Shown piece after piece: positions 26,305 through 35,550 of a DNA stretch of 64,000 nucleotides. The position numbers and the translations under genes are program-made. Origin of the DNA: Bacillota bacterium (GTDB taxonomy: Bacteria > Bacillota > Sulfobacillia > DUMF01); assembly GCA_012840015.1 (NCBI GenBank), contig DUMF01000002.1, forward strand, positions 107,441 through 171,440. The letters run 5' to 3'. The notes under the pieces were generated by a model. That model did not search any database. It saw nothing but the letters and a program-made list of their open reading frames with translations, and was not told the DNA's origin. Each line of letters begins with the position of its first letter. Positions within the stretch are counted from its first letter, which is position 1.

Positions 26305-27077
26305 AAATCCTATTGACCAACGATGATGGGATAAGAGCCAAAGGTTTGCATTCGCTGGCAAGTTCGTTAACCAGACGAAGCGAGTTTGAAGTTTATGTAG
26401 TGGCTCCGGACAGGGAAAGGAGTGCGTGTGGGCACGGCATCACGCTGCACGAGCCTATTTACGTCGAGGAAGTCAAGTTTGATGTACCAGGCGTGAAGGG
26501 CGCTTGGGCGATCAGTGGTACCCCTGCAGATTGCACCAAAATAGGCATCGAAGTGCTTGTCAAGGGAAAGCCCGATATGGTGTTGTCGGGAGTAAACCGC
26601 GGGCCTAACCTGGGTACTGATATTCTGTACTCCGGTACGGTTTCGGGCGCGATGGAGGGTTGTGTGCACGGGATCCCATCTATTGCTGTTTCTCTGGCTG
26701 ACTTTTCGAGCGATGAATTCGACTTTGCTGCAGAAGTAGGGGCCAAACTGGCATTGCTGTTAAGAGATGTGGATATGTCTCCCAATTTGTTCAACGTGAA
26801 CGTGCCGGCGCTGCCTCCTTCCGAGATCCGGGGCGTGGCGGTGACTCGGATGGGCCAGACGCTATACCGCGATCGCTTCGAGGGCCAAATAGACCAATCG
26901 GGCCGGAACTGCTTCTGGCTTACGGGCGACCTGATCGCCACCGAAAACGCCGATGATACGGACGTTAAGGCAGTGGAAAAGGGCTTCGTCTCCATTACCC
27001 CCCTTCATCTCAATTTGACGGACGGTCCCCTTATATCCATCATCTCGGTGTGGCCCTTGGACCAACTGCTGTTGTAG
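26301..27077 (+). CDS. surE: 5'/3'-nucleotidase SurE
   Basis: SurE is a metal-dependent phosphatase that removes phosphate from nucleoside monophosphates and short polyphosphates. MKILLTNDDG gives the paired metal-binding Asp8/Asp9; APDRERSACGHG gives the conserved Ser; LSGVNRGPNLG gives the Asn site, and the YSGTVSGAMEG helix follows. The ATG at 26301 overlaps the dinG stop by 4 nt, so it is translationally coupled. GTG 26286 is in frame but lies deeper in dinG. It ends a train rich in nucleoside enzymes. Confidence 0.96.
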   Translation: MKILLTNDDGIRAKGLHSLASSLTRRSEFEVYVVAPDRERSACGHGITLHEPIYVEEVKFDVPGVKGAWAISGTPADCTKIGIEVLVKGKPDMVLSGVNRGPNLGTDILYSGTVSGAMEGCVHGIPSIAVSLADFSSDEFDFAAEVGAKLALLLRDVDMSPNLFNVNVPALPPSEIRGVAVTRMGQTLYRDRFEGQIDQSGRNCFWLTGDLIATENADDTDVKAVEKGFVSITPLHLNLTDGPLISIISVWPLDQLLL

Positions 27078-27144
27078 GTCGGTCATATCCTCCAGCTCTC
27101 CGAATAGATTAGGCGTAGGAGATCGGCTGTGAGGTGGTGGGAGA

Positions 27145-27534
27145 ATGAGGCCACCGGGAGATGTGTCAAGGGCAGCCGGCCTCGGGCCGGTGGTGCTGGG
27201 GGCCGTACTTGGTTTCTCGTGGACTCTGGTTGTGGCGGGACTGGCTGCCTTCGCATTGTTCTTCACCCCTCTGAACGAGGCGGTGCTTGGCCCGATCCTC
27301 AGTGTGGCCGCCGTCGCGGCTAGTTTCGTGGCTGGTTTTGGGGCGGGGCGAAAGAGTACGGAATACGGCTGGTTGAACGGGGCTGCCGCGGGGTTGCTTT
27401 ACGTGCTCATATGTGTGGCCTTGGGTCAGGCGCTCTATAGGGCTCGACTGCCAGTAAGCTTCGTGGTGCTCAGAATGGTTATGGGATTGGCAGGTGGTAT
27501 AATAGGTGGCGTAGTGGGAATAAACACCAAGTAG
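27145..27534 (+). CDS. TIGR04086 family membrane protein
   Basis: 129 residues with four hydrophobic helices and a Gly-rich character (VVLGAVLGFSWTLVVAG, GAGRKSTEYGWLNGAAAG, GLAGGIIGGVVGINTK). This matches the small TIGR04086 family, which is found mostly in spore-forming Firmicutes and has no assigned role. The start ATG 27145 is preceded by GGTGGGAGA. A patatin-family gene follows 17 nt later. Confidence 0.7.
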   Translation: MRPPGDVSRAAGLGPVVLGAVLGFSWTLVVAGLAAFALFFTPLNEAVLGPILSVAAVAASFVAGFGAGRKSTEYGWLNGAAAGLLYVLICVALGQALYRARLPVSFVVLRMVMGLAGGIIGGVVGINTK

Positions 27535-27551
27535 GCTTCGGTGAGGGTGCA

Positions 27552-28328
27552 TTGGCTGCAAAGGTTGGGCTCGCGCTCAGTGGTGGCGCGGTTAGAGGCC
27601 TGGCGCATATAGGCGTGCTGGAAGTACTTGAGCAGGCTGGCCTCGTACCATGGTGCGTGGCCGGTACCTCCGTCGGCTCCGTGATAGGTGCGCTTTTTTG
27701 TGGCGGCATGGAGCCCCATGAAATGATAGAGCTTGCCCGACATGCTTCGTGGCCGAAAATTACCCGCCCGGTAATACCACGTGAAGGTTTCATGGATACT
27801 TCCCGCTTGGAAAGTTTTCTCCGGCATATAGCTGGCGATCTGCAGTTCGAAGACCTCAGATTCAAATTGGGCGTTGTGGTTACCGACCTCCTAAAGGGTA
27901 CGAGGGTGCTCGTTACTTCGGGTGATGTTTGGTCTGCCGTCGCAGCTTCCTGCGCCATCCCTGGGGTATTCACCCCCGTAAAGGATCGTGGGACCATACT
28001 CGTGGACGGCGGTGTAGTAGAAAACATTCCCGTCCGGGCGGCGGTCCAAATGGGTGCGGACTCGGTCATAGTATCTGACGTGACGAGGATCGCTCAGCGA
28101 AGCCATCCTGCAAATCTGCTGCAGGTCATCCTACAAAGCCTTGATATCATGCAAAGACAACAAGCCGAGCGTGCCATCGCGATGGCTGATTTGGTCATCC
28201 AGCCCGATATGACGGATCTTTCTATGTGGGACTTCTCCAAGGCGGACGAATTATACGAGAGGGGTAAGGCCGCTGCTCGTTCAGCGTTAAAAAACGCTGC
28301 GCGGATAGGATTGCTTCCAAATGAATAA
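27552..28328 (+). CDS. Patatin-like phospholipase family protein
   Basis: A 258-residue RssA/patatin-type serine hydrolase. The oxyanion loop is GGAVRGLAHIG, the nucleophile elbow is GTSVGS, and the catalytic Asp lies in VDGGVVENIP. There is no signal peptide, so it is probably a cytoplasmic or membrane-peripheral lipase/esterase. TTG start at 27552 after GGTGAGGGTG. A deacetylase gene follows 9 nt downstream. The substrate cannot be told. Confidence 0.9.
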   Translation: MAAKVGLALSGGAVRGLAHIGVLEVLEQAGLVPWCVAGTSVGSVIGALFCGGMEPHEMIELARHASWPKITRPVIPREGFMDTSRLESFLRHIAGDLQFEDLRFKLGVVVTDLLKGTRVLVTSGDVWSAVAASCAIPGVFTPVKDRGTILVDGGVVENIPVRAAVQMGADSVIVSDVTRIAQRSHPANLLQVILQSLDIMQRQQAERAIAMADLVIQPDMTDLSMWDFSKADELYERGKAAARSALKNAARIGLLPNE

Positions 28329-28337
28329 CCTAAAGGC

Positions 28338-29189
28338 ATGGCACGTAGCTCAACCGTATTCATAATTATTTTTTGCATTGTTAGCCAGATGGTAGGCATA
28401 GGTGCTTGCCCATGCCGCGCGGCTACGAAAATCAGCATAAGAGAAGTCCAGACGATCCTGAAGGCTCTTGGGTACTACGCCGGCCCCGTAGACGGAATAA
28501 ACGGGCCTATAACACGTAACGCGATTAAGGCGTTTCAGAGCAAGAATAAGTTGGCTGCCGATGGGATCGTCGGTCCCCTGACCACGCAGGCGCTGCTCAG
28601 CGCCCAGGCAGCGGTGAAAAAGCCCGCTAATACGACAAACCACAGAATCCTCTCAACGCAAGGTGTCCGTCTCGAGAATTTCGCTCCCAAGAGTCCGAAC
28701 AGGATTGCGCTGACTTTCGATGATGGCCCCGATCCTGAAACGACCCCGGAGATACTGCGACTCCTCAGAGAACGACGTCTTAAGGCTACTTTTTTCGTCA
28801 TAGGCATCAAATGCGAGCGCTATCCTGATTTGGTGAGGGAAATCGTGAGCGAGGGCCACTCGGTACAAAACCATTCGTATACTCATGGGCCTGCTGAAGG
28901 CCTGGGAGAACTGAATAAGGCCCAGCAATTAATACGCCAACTAACTGGATCTGAGCCCGCCTACTTCCGCCCCCCGGGGGGTAGAATACCTCCTCACACC
29001 TTGGCAGCTCTTTCCAAGCTGGGGCTTTCGGTGGCGTACTGGAGCAATATCGGCGAGGGATATACGCTTTTTCCAGGGGCGGTCTTGAGATTTAACGAAA
29101 CCAAAGATTTGCTGACCAAACTACCCGAAGTTTTGGATCAGGTGGTGGAAGCGGATTATGACGCGACACTGCTGGATAAAGAAGACTAG
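28338..29189 (+). CDS. Peptidoglycan-binding domain plus NodB-like deacetylase
   Basis: An N-terminal signal peptide (to about residue 28), then a PG_binding_1 repeat (ILKALGYYAGPVDGINGP through DGIVGPLTTQALL), then a polysaccharide deacetylase fold. Motifs 1-3 are intact: TFDDGPD, HSYTH and RPPGG. The last region is unusual: where active enzymes have a GDIILxHD motif, this protein reads PGAVLRFNE, so the His of motif 5 is missing and activity may be altered. Probably exported and bound to the wall or cortex. Its 3' end overlaps dacF by 32 nt. Confidence 0.85.
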   Translation: MARSSTVFIIIFCIVSQMVGIGACPCRAATKISIREVQTILKALGYYAGPVDGINGPITRNAIKAFQSKNKLAADGIVGPLTTQALLSAQAAVKKPANTTNHRILSTQGVRLENFAPKSPNRIALTFDDGPDPETTPEILRLLRERRLKATFFVIGIKCERYPDLVREIVSEGHSVQNHSYTHGPAEGLGELNKAQQLIRQLTGSEPAYFRPPGGRIPPHTLAALSKLGLSVAYWSNIGEGYTLFPGAVLRFNETKDLLTKLPEVLDQVVEADYDATLLDKED

Positions 29190-30324
29190 CATAGCATTGG
29201 TAAATCTCACGGTTGCCCTGACATACCTCGCACGACCTGCGAAGGCGGGGCTTGGCCAGCCGGAAATCACGGCCGCTTCCGCCGTCCTCATGGAGTGGTC
29301 TACGGGTTCGGTGTTGTACGAAAAAAACGCTTTTGTACGTCGCCATCCTGCCAGCCTGACTAAAATCATGACAGCGGTAGTGGCTTTGGAGAAAGGGTAC
29401 TTGGGTGACGTGGTTCGGGTAAGCCCTCAAGCCGCCTGGGAAGCGGGCTCGTATATGGGGCTTTCACCCGGAGATTTGTACACCCTCGAGGATTTGCTCT
29501 ACGGTGCGATGCTGCCTTCCGGCAACGACGCTTGTGTAGCCATTGCCGAACACTTGGGCGGCGGAGACGTGAAGAAATTCGTGAATATGATGAATCAAAA
29601 GGCCAGGGAATTGGGCGCTTGGGATACTTGGTTCTGCAATCCGCACGGACTGACTGAGGACGAACATTTGACCACGGCTTACGACCTGGCATTGATAACT
29701 CGTTATGCGATGGGTATCCCCCTTTTCGCCAAAATCGTCTCCACAGGGGAGCATGATGCCTGGCGCCTCCAGGACATGCGAGTCAATCCGCTCTACTCGA
29801 CCAACAAGATGCTTTGGTCATATCCAGGAGCGGAAGGTGTAAAGACGGGCACTACTTCTGCGGCGGGTTTATGTTTGGTCGCGGCTGCTTCGAAAGAAGG
29901 GGTGAGGTACATCGCAGTCATACTGGATTCGTATGACCGGTGGGGGGATGCAAAGAGGCTGCTCTCCTACGCTCAGGAAAACTTTACGCTTATCCCGAAT
30001 CCGTATACCCATAAAGCCGTTGGAAGCGTAAAGGTGGTTGGGGGGAGGGAAAAAGTGGTAGAGGGGTACATCACCGGTCCTACCGGTTGGGTGCTTCCTA
30101 AGGATCAGGCACTCACAGTGCGACTAATCATGGCTGAACGCGTGTCGGCACCCATTTCCAAGGGAGAACAGCTCGGCCACCTGGCTGTAGTCACGGAATC
30201 CGAGGTAGTGGACGATGTGCCTATAGTGGCGATGAAGGACGTTGGGCAAAGCTCATTTGGGGGCCTGTTGGTCGACGCGGCTGTCTTTCTTTTCCGGACC
30301 ATGGCGAGGGCGAAATTAGGCTAA
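29158..30324 (+). CDS. D-alanyl-D-alanine carboxypeptidase, DacF-type (S11)
   Basis: A low-molecular-weight penicillin-binding protein that trims the terminal D-Ala from peptidoglycan stem peptides. A signal peptide ends near AKA (residue 30). The three active-site motifs are S66-L-T-K69, S121-G-N123 and K229-T-G231. A C-terminal beta-rich domain (VVGGREKVVEG) and a terminal hydrophobic/amphipathic helix complete the S11 layout. It is probably dacF or dacB; the role in spore cortex is inferred from the sporulation-rich context. The start lies inside the deacetylase gene; its stop overlaps the convergent GH18-like gene by 4 nt. Confidence 0.9.
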   Translation: MTRHCWIKKTSIALVNLTVALTYLARPAKAGLGQPEITAASAVLMEWSTGSVLYEKNAFVRRHPASLTKIMTAVVALEKGYLGDVVRVSPQAAWEAGSYMGLSPGDLYTLEDLLYGAMLPSGNDACVAIAEHLGGGDVKKFVNMMNQKARELGAWDTWFCNPHGLTEDEHLTTAYDLALITRYAMGIPLFAKIVSTGEHDAWRLQDMRVNPLYSTNKMLWSYPGAEGVKTGTTSAAGLCLVAAASKEGVRYIAVILDSYDRWGDAKRLLSYAQENFTLIPNPYTHKAVGSVKVVGGREKVVEGYITGPTGWVLPKDQALTVRLIMAERVSAPISKGEQLGHLAVVTESEVVDDVPIVAMKDVGQSSFGGLLVDAAVFLFRTMARAKLG

Positions 30325-31400
30325 ATGGAGACTGCCTTTTCGAGTTCACCCCAGAAGCTCGGCTCTTCGAAGCCGAGCCTCCAGATCGCTATCCCGCTAA
30401 GACCGTATTGTCTAGCCACCGTCGCACGATCAGCTGCCGTCTGGCCTGAGCCGAAGTAAACCTCTCTATCGATTTGGTTTTCTACGTAGGAGTAATAAGG
30501 TTCGCGTGAAATTCCATCCCATTTAATAGCTATGCCTCTACCTGCGGCACGCTCGAGGGCTTGCCTCGCCGAGATGTACTCCGGCTTTCCCAGACGGCTT
30601 TCGCCAGGCCAATCATAGCCGTAGAGACCCACTGCCATTATTATCTTGGATGGGACGATGATCCTCGTCAAATACTGCAAATTTGATTCAACCCACGGCA
30701 GTGGAGCAATTGGGCCTGGCTCTGTGCCGGCCCAGTGCCGGTCGTACATTTGCAGTACTAGTCTGTCACACCGTATGGCAAGCTGCCTGTAATCATATCC
30801 CCCTACAACAGCAGCAGGCATCTCTTTGGGAGGGAATACAGACACGAATAGCATCATGCCGTCGCTCTTAAGTTTTGTAGCCAGGTCTTCCGTGAAGTTC
30901 ACGAATTGAGTTTTCAGTGAGGCTGGGATGAGTTCAAAGGCAATGTTGAGACCATCCCAGCCTCTCCCTTTAGCGATATGATAAAGCTCCAGGACTACTT
31001 TTGACCGTAGAGCAGGGTCTCGCAGAAAATCGGTCTCGGATCCCACCGGTGTTCGTCTGTTGGACACGAGCGGGACGATTTTGACCCCGTTTCTCCTCGC
31101 CAAATTAACCACCTGATCGAAGCTGCCGTCATCTGGAGTCCGTTCTCCCACGGAAATGGCACCGTTGGCTCCCACTGAGTACCAGAAAGGAGAAAGGTAG
31201 CTTATTCGTTTTATGTTGGAAATAAGCGAAGAAAGGCTGTTTGGCAAATTCCCTCCTGTCCCGTTCTCATAGTACGCTAGGATTTCCAGCTTGGCAGTCG
31301 GCCGCCTCCTAGGTGCGGGTTTCCAGAATGAACTCGCAATCCAAAGCACCATCACGGCGATTGCCCAGGTTTTAAGGTATTTCCGATCCAGCTGATCCAT
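30321..31400 (-). CDS. GH18-like glycoside hydrolase (spore germination YaaH-type)
   Basis: A 359-residue GH18-family barrel anchored by an N-terminal hydrophobic helix (residues 11-25). EILAYYENG, ISYLSPFWYSV and VPLVSN are the opening barrel strands. The catalytic strand reads D149-G-L-N-I-A154-F-E156: the acid Glu is present, but the Asp that normally sits two before it is Ala. YDRHWAGTEPGPIAP and GIAIWRLGFEEP are late family motifs. The Asp loss suggests reduced or altered hydrolysis, perhaps wall binding. No LysM domains are present, unlike typical YaaH. RBS GGAGG lies upstream of ATG 31400. Confidence 0.82.
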   Translation of the reverse strand: MDQLDRKYLKTWAIAVMVLWIASSFWKPAPRRRPTAKLEILAYYENGTGGNLPNSLSSLISNIKRISYLSPFWYSVGANGAISVGERTPDDGSFDQVVNLARRNGVKIVPLVSNRRTPVGSETDFLRDPALRSKVVLELYHIAKGRGWDGLNIAFELIPASLKTQFVNFTEDLATKLKSDGMMLFVSVFPPKEMPAAVVGGYDYRQLAIRCDRLVLQMYDRHWAGTEPGPIAPLPWVESNLQYLTRIIVPSKIIMAVGLYGYDWPGESRLGKPEYISARQALERAAGRGIAIKWDGISREPYYSYVENQIDREVYFGSGQTAADRATVARQYGLSGIAIWRLGFEEPSFWGELEKAVSI

Positions 31401-31467
31401 TGCTGGCCTCCATCATCTTGTTAAGCACATCGACCATAGCTTAAAATCAAAACGGCGGTGAGCTCAG

Positions 31468-33738
31468 TTGGCACTCGATCCTAGTTTGCTCAGCAGATTC
31501 AAAATTGACTCCAGGCTGCGATCCAACATCACCTATTGGCACGTGACCCCACCCAGAGTAGCTTCGTATGCAGATTTCCCAGAAAACATCCATCCCGATC
31601 TCATAAAGGCCCTTAAGGGAAGAGGTATTACTCAACTGTACTCGCATCAGGCTGTGGCAATCGATAGCGTGGCTAAGGGAGAAAACGTAGTGATCACAAC
31701 TCCTACAGCCTCGGGGAAAACTCTATGCTATAACCTGCCCGTCTTGGACGCGATCTTGAAGGATAGATCAACGCGTGCGTTGTATCTATTTCCGACCAAG
31801 GCATTGGCCCAGGATCAGCTAGATGAGTTACTCTCGCTCACGGGTGCTTTGGATCCTCCCGTTCGGGTATATGCCTATGACGGGGACACGCCCCAAGATA
31901 TCAGAAAGATGGTACGTACGAACGGTAACATCGTGCTGACCAACCCCGATATGCTTCATACGGGTATATTGCCACATCACACGAAGTGGATAAAACTGTT
32001 TCAGTCGCTGAGATTCGTCGTGATCGACGAGTTACACCAATACCGGGGTGTCTTCGGTAGCCATGCGGCCAACGTGTTTAGGAGGCTGCGCAGGATAGCT
32101 AGATTTTACGGCTCTGAACCCCAGTTCATAATGTGCTCCGCCACGATTTCTAATCCGAGCGAGTTGGCAGAGGCCATGTCTGGGAAAAAAGCTACTGTAA
32201 TAAGCGAAAGTGGAGCGCCTTCAGGAGAAAGGCATTTCGTATTTTATAACCCCCCGTTAGTCGACCGGGAGCTCGGAATACGAAGAAGTTGTCTTTTGGA
32301 GGCCAAAAACATCGCTTCTGTGCTCGGGCGCGGTGGAGCGAAAACCATCGTCTTCGCGAGGAGCCGTCTTACTACCGAGCTATTGCTCACGTACATAAAG
32401 GAATCGCTGGAGAAGGGCGTCCTCCCTGACATAACCGTGAGGGGATACAGAGGAGGATATCTCCCTCGAGAGAGGAGAGAAATTGAACGAGGTCTTCGAG
32501 ACGGCAGCGTAAAAGTGGTGGTGGCTACGAACGCTCTCGAGCTTGGAATCGACATCGGTGACATGGACGCAGCAGTCATGGCTGGCTACCCGGGGACAAT
32601 AGCTTCCACTTGGCAACAAGCAGGCCGGGCGGGGAGAAGCTGCTCCCCTTCTGTAGCTTTCCTCGTGGCCTCGTCAAGCCCTTTAGACCAGTACGTGGTC
32701 ACCCATCCCGACTACTTTTTCGGCAAGAACCCGGAGAATGCTCTGGTAAACCCAAATAACCCCTACATAATGTGGGATCATGTGAAATGTGCCGCCTTTG
32801 AATTGCCCTTTGAAAAAGGAGAGCGTTTTGAAGACGTTGACGTAAGTCCAGCTCTGACCCATCTGGCGGAGCAGGGGATCCTGCACGAAGCGGAAGGCCG
32901 ATATTACTGGATGGCGGAATCATTTCCCGCCGAATCGATCAGTCTCCGTTCCGCTTCCAGCGAGAACTTCGTGGTGATTGACATAACAGAGGCATCATCG
33001 CCGCGGGTGATCGGCGAGGTCGACCGAGCCTCGGCCCCGCTGTTGATCCATGACGACGCAATATACATTCATGAAGCGCAGCAATACCATATAGAAAAAC
33101 TAGACTGGCAAGAAAAGAAGGCGTACGCCCGGCGCGTGAATGTGGATTATTACACAGATGCCAATCTCGCTGTTGATCTGCGCGTAATTCACCTAAACGA
33201 AACGAATGTGCATCCAACCTATCAGGCGGCGTGGGGAGGAGTGAGCATTGTCGCGAGAGCGACAATCTTCAAAAAGATCAGGCTGCATACGCACGAAAAC
33301 ATCGGGTACGGCACGATAACTCTGCCTGAAGAACAATTACATACGGACGCTTTTTGGTTCGCGCTGGACCCCGCCATCGAGAAAAGCATGGCGCCCACGT
33401 CCCTACAGTCCGGGCTTCAAGCCGTGGCTAACCTTGTGGCTAACGCAGCGCCCCTTTTCGTTATGTGCGATCCCAAGGACATTGGAGTCGCGCCGCAATT
33501 GAAGTCACCTTTTTCTGGCGCCCCAACGGTTTTCGTGTACGAGACTTACCCCGGTGGCACGGGGCTGTCCCAAAAGCTTTACCAACTGCACGAGTCGGTT
33601 CTAAGCGCCGCCTACAATATGGCCAAGAACTGCGAATGCCTTGCAGGTTGTCCATCGTGCGTCGGGCCGGCTGAAGAAGTGGGCGTGGAAGGCAAGAAGG
33701 CCGCCATCGCGATATTGGAGGCACTGACTGGGAAATGA
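31468..33738 (+). CDS. mrfA: MrfA (YprA)-type DEAD/DEAH helicase
   Basis: A superfamily 2 helicase of 756 residues: Q-region LYSHQ, Walker A TPTASGKT, DELH box in VVIDELHQYRG, SAT motif CSATISNP, and motif VI QQAGRAGR. The C-terminal DUF1998 region ends in a cysteine cluster (CECLAGCPSC) that binds zinc in the family. B. subtilis MrfA (YprA) with MrfB (YprB) repairs mitomycin-type DNA damage independently of UvrABC. The next gene here is MrfB-like and overlaps by 4 nt, so the pair is coupled. TTG start at 31468. Confidence 0.93.
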   Translation: MALDPSLLSRFKIDSRLRSNITYWHVTPPRVASYADFPENIHPDLIKALKGRGITQLYSHQAVAIDSVAKGENVVITTPTASGKTLCYNLPVLDAILKDRSTRALYLFPTKALAQDQLDELLSLTGALDPPVRVYAYDGDTPQDIRKMVRTNGNIVLTNPDMLHTGILPHHTKWIKLFQSLRFVVIDELHQYRGVFGSHAANVFRRLRRIARFYGSEPQFIMCSATISNPSELAEAMSGKKATVISESGAPSGERHFVFYNPPLVDRELGIRRSCLLEAKNIASVLGRGGAKTIVFARSRLTTELLLTYIKESLEKGVLPDITVRGYRGGYLPRERREIERGLRDGSVKVVVATNALELGIDIGDMDAAVMAGYPGTIASTWQQAGRAGRSCSPSVAFLVASSSPLDQYVVTHPDYFFGKNPENALVNPNNPYIMWDHVKCAAFELPFEKGERFEDVDVSPALTHLAEQGILHEAEGRYYWMAESFPAESISLRSASSENFVVIDITEASSPRVIGEVDRASAPLLIHDDAIYIHEAQQYHIEKLDWQEKKAYARRVNVDYYTDANLAVDLRVIHLNETNVHPTYQAAWGGVSIVARATIFKKIRLHTHENIGYGTITLPEEQLHTDAFWFALDPAIEKSMAPTSLQSGLQAVANLVANAAPLFVMCDPKDIGVAPQLKSPFSGAPTVFVYETYPGGTGLSQKLYQLHESVLSAAYNMAKNCECLAGCPSCVGPAEEVGVEGKKAAIAILEALTGK

Positions 33739-34748
33739 GCCCGGGGGTGCTAAAATGGGAGACAGCCTGGTTGACTGAAGGCCCCTCCTCCAAGGTATTG
33801 CTGCGAAGGGGCAGCCTTGAGGCGCCACACTTGGGCATTGGCAAGAGGCTAAGGGGTTACCTGGCGTCGTTCGACGAAAGACTGAGGAATTTCGATGAGT
33901 CGCGCCTACTGTTACTCGATCTGGAGACAACAGGCCTTTGTGGTGGAACTGGTACCATCCCGTTTCTAGCAGGCATTTTGGTGCCAGACGGGGCTCGGTC
34001 GCGTTGGCAGCTCACGCAGTATTTCCTCGTTACGCCGGCGGGGGAGAAGCAGTTCTTAGAAGCCTTGGCGCCACTTTTGGCGGGGGCTTCGGCGATCGTG
34101 AGCTTCAACGGGAAGAGATTCGATTGGCCGGTGCTTCTGTCGCGGTACGTCCTAAATAAAATGTGCCCACCAGTGGATGATCCTCCTCACATTGACCTGC
34201 TGTACCCAGCTAGGAGACTATGGAGTAAGGCGCTACAGTCAGTGGCGTTGCAGAACCTCGAAGAAAGAGTACTGGGCTTTAGACGACGCTTTGATATACC
34301 TTCTGCATTGGTGCCCTCATATTATCAGATGTTCCTAGCCTCCCGGCAGTTGGGGGTAATGTACCCGGTATTCGCCCATAACGTTCAAGACATTTTCTCG
34401 ATGTTGCTACTTGCCATGCGCTTAAGTGAGTCTTTCGACGGTGAATATGCCTGCCTAAGTGAACTCGAACTTGCGGGCCTAGCGAGAGCGTGTAAGCGGG
34501 CTGGGATGGATGCCGAAAGACTGGACTGCCTTCGTAACCTCGTGGAACGGAATGTTTTCGAGATCCTACCTTATGTAGAGCTTGCCAAGTACTGTGAGCA
34601 TAAAGCTAAGGACTATGCCACGGCCATCTCTCTCGTGAAGAGAGCCCTAAGACTCGCCCCGGGAAACGTAGAGCTGCAAAAAAGATTGCACAGGCTTCAG
34701 AGGAAGAGCGAGTCATGGGCTAGGGGCGCCTCTCATAACAATCACTGA
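33735..34748 (+). CDS. mrfB: MrfB (YprB)-type RNase H-fold exonuclease
   Basis: A DEDD-family nuclease: LLDLETTGL, SFNGKRFDWPVL and HNVQDIFSMLLL supply the acidic metal ligands. The C-terminal 90 residues are TPR-like helices (ELAKYCEHKAKDYATAISL), which could mediate partner binding. With the overlapping helicase gene it forms the MrfAB excision-repair pair known from B. subtilis. ATG 33735 overlaps the mrfA stop. Confidence 0.9.
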   Translation: MSPGVLKWETAWLTEGPSSKVLLRRGSLEAPHLGIGKRLRGYLASFDERLRNFDESRLLLLDLETTGLCGGTGTIPFLAGILVPDGARSRWQLTQYFLVTPAGEKQFLEALAPLLAGASAIVSFNGKRFDWPVLLSRYVLNKMCPPVDDPPHIDLLYPARRLWSKALQSVALQNLEERVLGFRRRFDIPSALVPSYYQMFLASRQLGVMYPVFAHNVQDIFSMLLLAMRLSESFDGEYACLSELELAGLARACKRAGMDAERLDCLRNLVERNVFEILPYVELAKYCEHKAKDYATAISLVKRALRLAPGNVELQKRLHRLQRKSESWARGASHNNH

Positions 34749-34775
34749 GGAGTCCACTCCCGCTCGACTGGAGGG

Positions 34776-35513
34776 ATGGCTGTGCTTCTTGTGTTGGTAA
34801 GGAAGTCCACTAGACGCAAGTTGCTTATGGTGGCTCTGGCCTGCCTGGTCCTTCTCGCTGGCGGGTTGCTTTTGAGGCCGATGGAGCGCTTCGTGTCGGG
34901 TCGGTTGCGTCCAATCGCCCGCGTAGAGGTACCTTCTAAAGCGGTCGCATTGACTTTCGACATCGCGTTTGGCGAAAACACCCCATCTCTCATTCTAGAA
35001 ACGCTCAACAGACACCAAGTGAAAGGGACATTCTTTGTAACGGGCCCGTGGGCGGTAGCCCATAAACAGCAAATAAAGGACATGATCACTTCTAAACACG
35101 AAGTCGGGAGTATGGGTTATTGGTTCGAAGATACTAGGTCGTTAACCAGGGAAAGAATCATCGATAGCGTGAAACGAGGTTCAAAGGCGATATGCGACCT
35201 TACCGGTAAATCGCCCCTGTTGTTCCGGCCGCCGGCGGGCGGGTATGACGACAACGTGATTTCCGCGGCTATGGAGATCGGGCAGTATACGGTCACCTGG
35301 TCTTTAGACTCCATGGATTGGAAAAACCCGGGTGCTGACGTGGTGATAAAGAGGGTAGTGAGTGGAGTCAGGCCTGGAGACATAATACGATTTGTGGCCT
35401 CGGACAGTTCAAGGCAGACGCACGTAGCCCTACCAGCCATCATACTGGCGTTGCGCGAGAAGGGTTATGAGTTTCTGACTGTTTCTGAACTGCTCAAGCT
35501 CTCGGGAAGCTAG
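34776..35513 (+). CDS. PdaB-like polysaccharide deacetylase homologue, metal site lost
   Basis: A 245-residue NodB-fold protein with an N-terminal membrane anchor (residues 14-34). The order of motifs follows PdaB of spore-formers: LTFDIAFGE (59-67), GTFFVTGPW, RPPAGGYDDN (151-160), TWSLDSMDW (174-182) and GDIIRFVASD (201-210). The His pair of motif 2 is missing: GSMGYWFED stands where GSHGYxH is usual (Met113, Phe117), and motif 5 has Val207 in place of His. The metal-binding histidines are gone, so it is probably not a metal-dependent deacetylase. It may be a structural or regulatory paralogue in sporulation. Confidence 0.82.
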   Translation: MAVLLVLVRKSTRRKLLMVALACLVLLAGGLLLRPMERFVSGRLRPIARVEVPSKAVALTFDIAFGENTPSLILETLNRHQVKGTFFVTGPWAVAHKQQIKDMITSKHEVGSMGYWFEDTRSLTRERIIDSVKRGSKAICDLTGKSPLLFRPPAGGYDDNVISAAMEIGQYTVTWSLDSMDWKNPGADVVIKRVVSGVRPGDIIRFVASDSSRQTHVALPAIILALREKGYEFLTVSELLKLSGS

Positions 35514-35546
35514 AGCGGCAGGTCGCTTCATGCGGCTTGCCGCTCT
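35512..35546. terminator. Possible bidirectional hairpin between convergent genes
   Basis: AGAGCGGCA (35512-35520) pairs perfectly with TGCCGCTCT (35538-35546). It lies between the convergent PdaB-like and FtsH-like genes and overlaps the PdaB-like stop codon. There is no T-run, so termination is inferred from position only. Confidence 0.45.
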
Positions 35547-35550
35547 CGAT

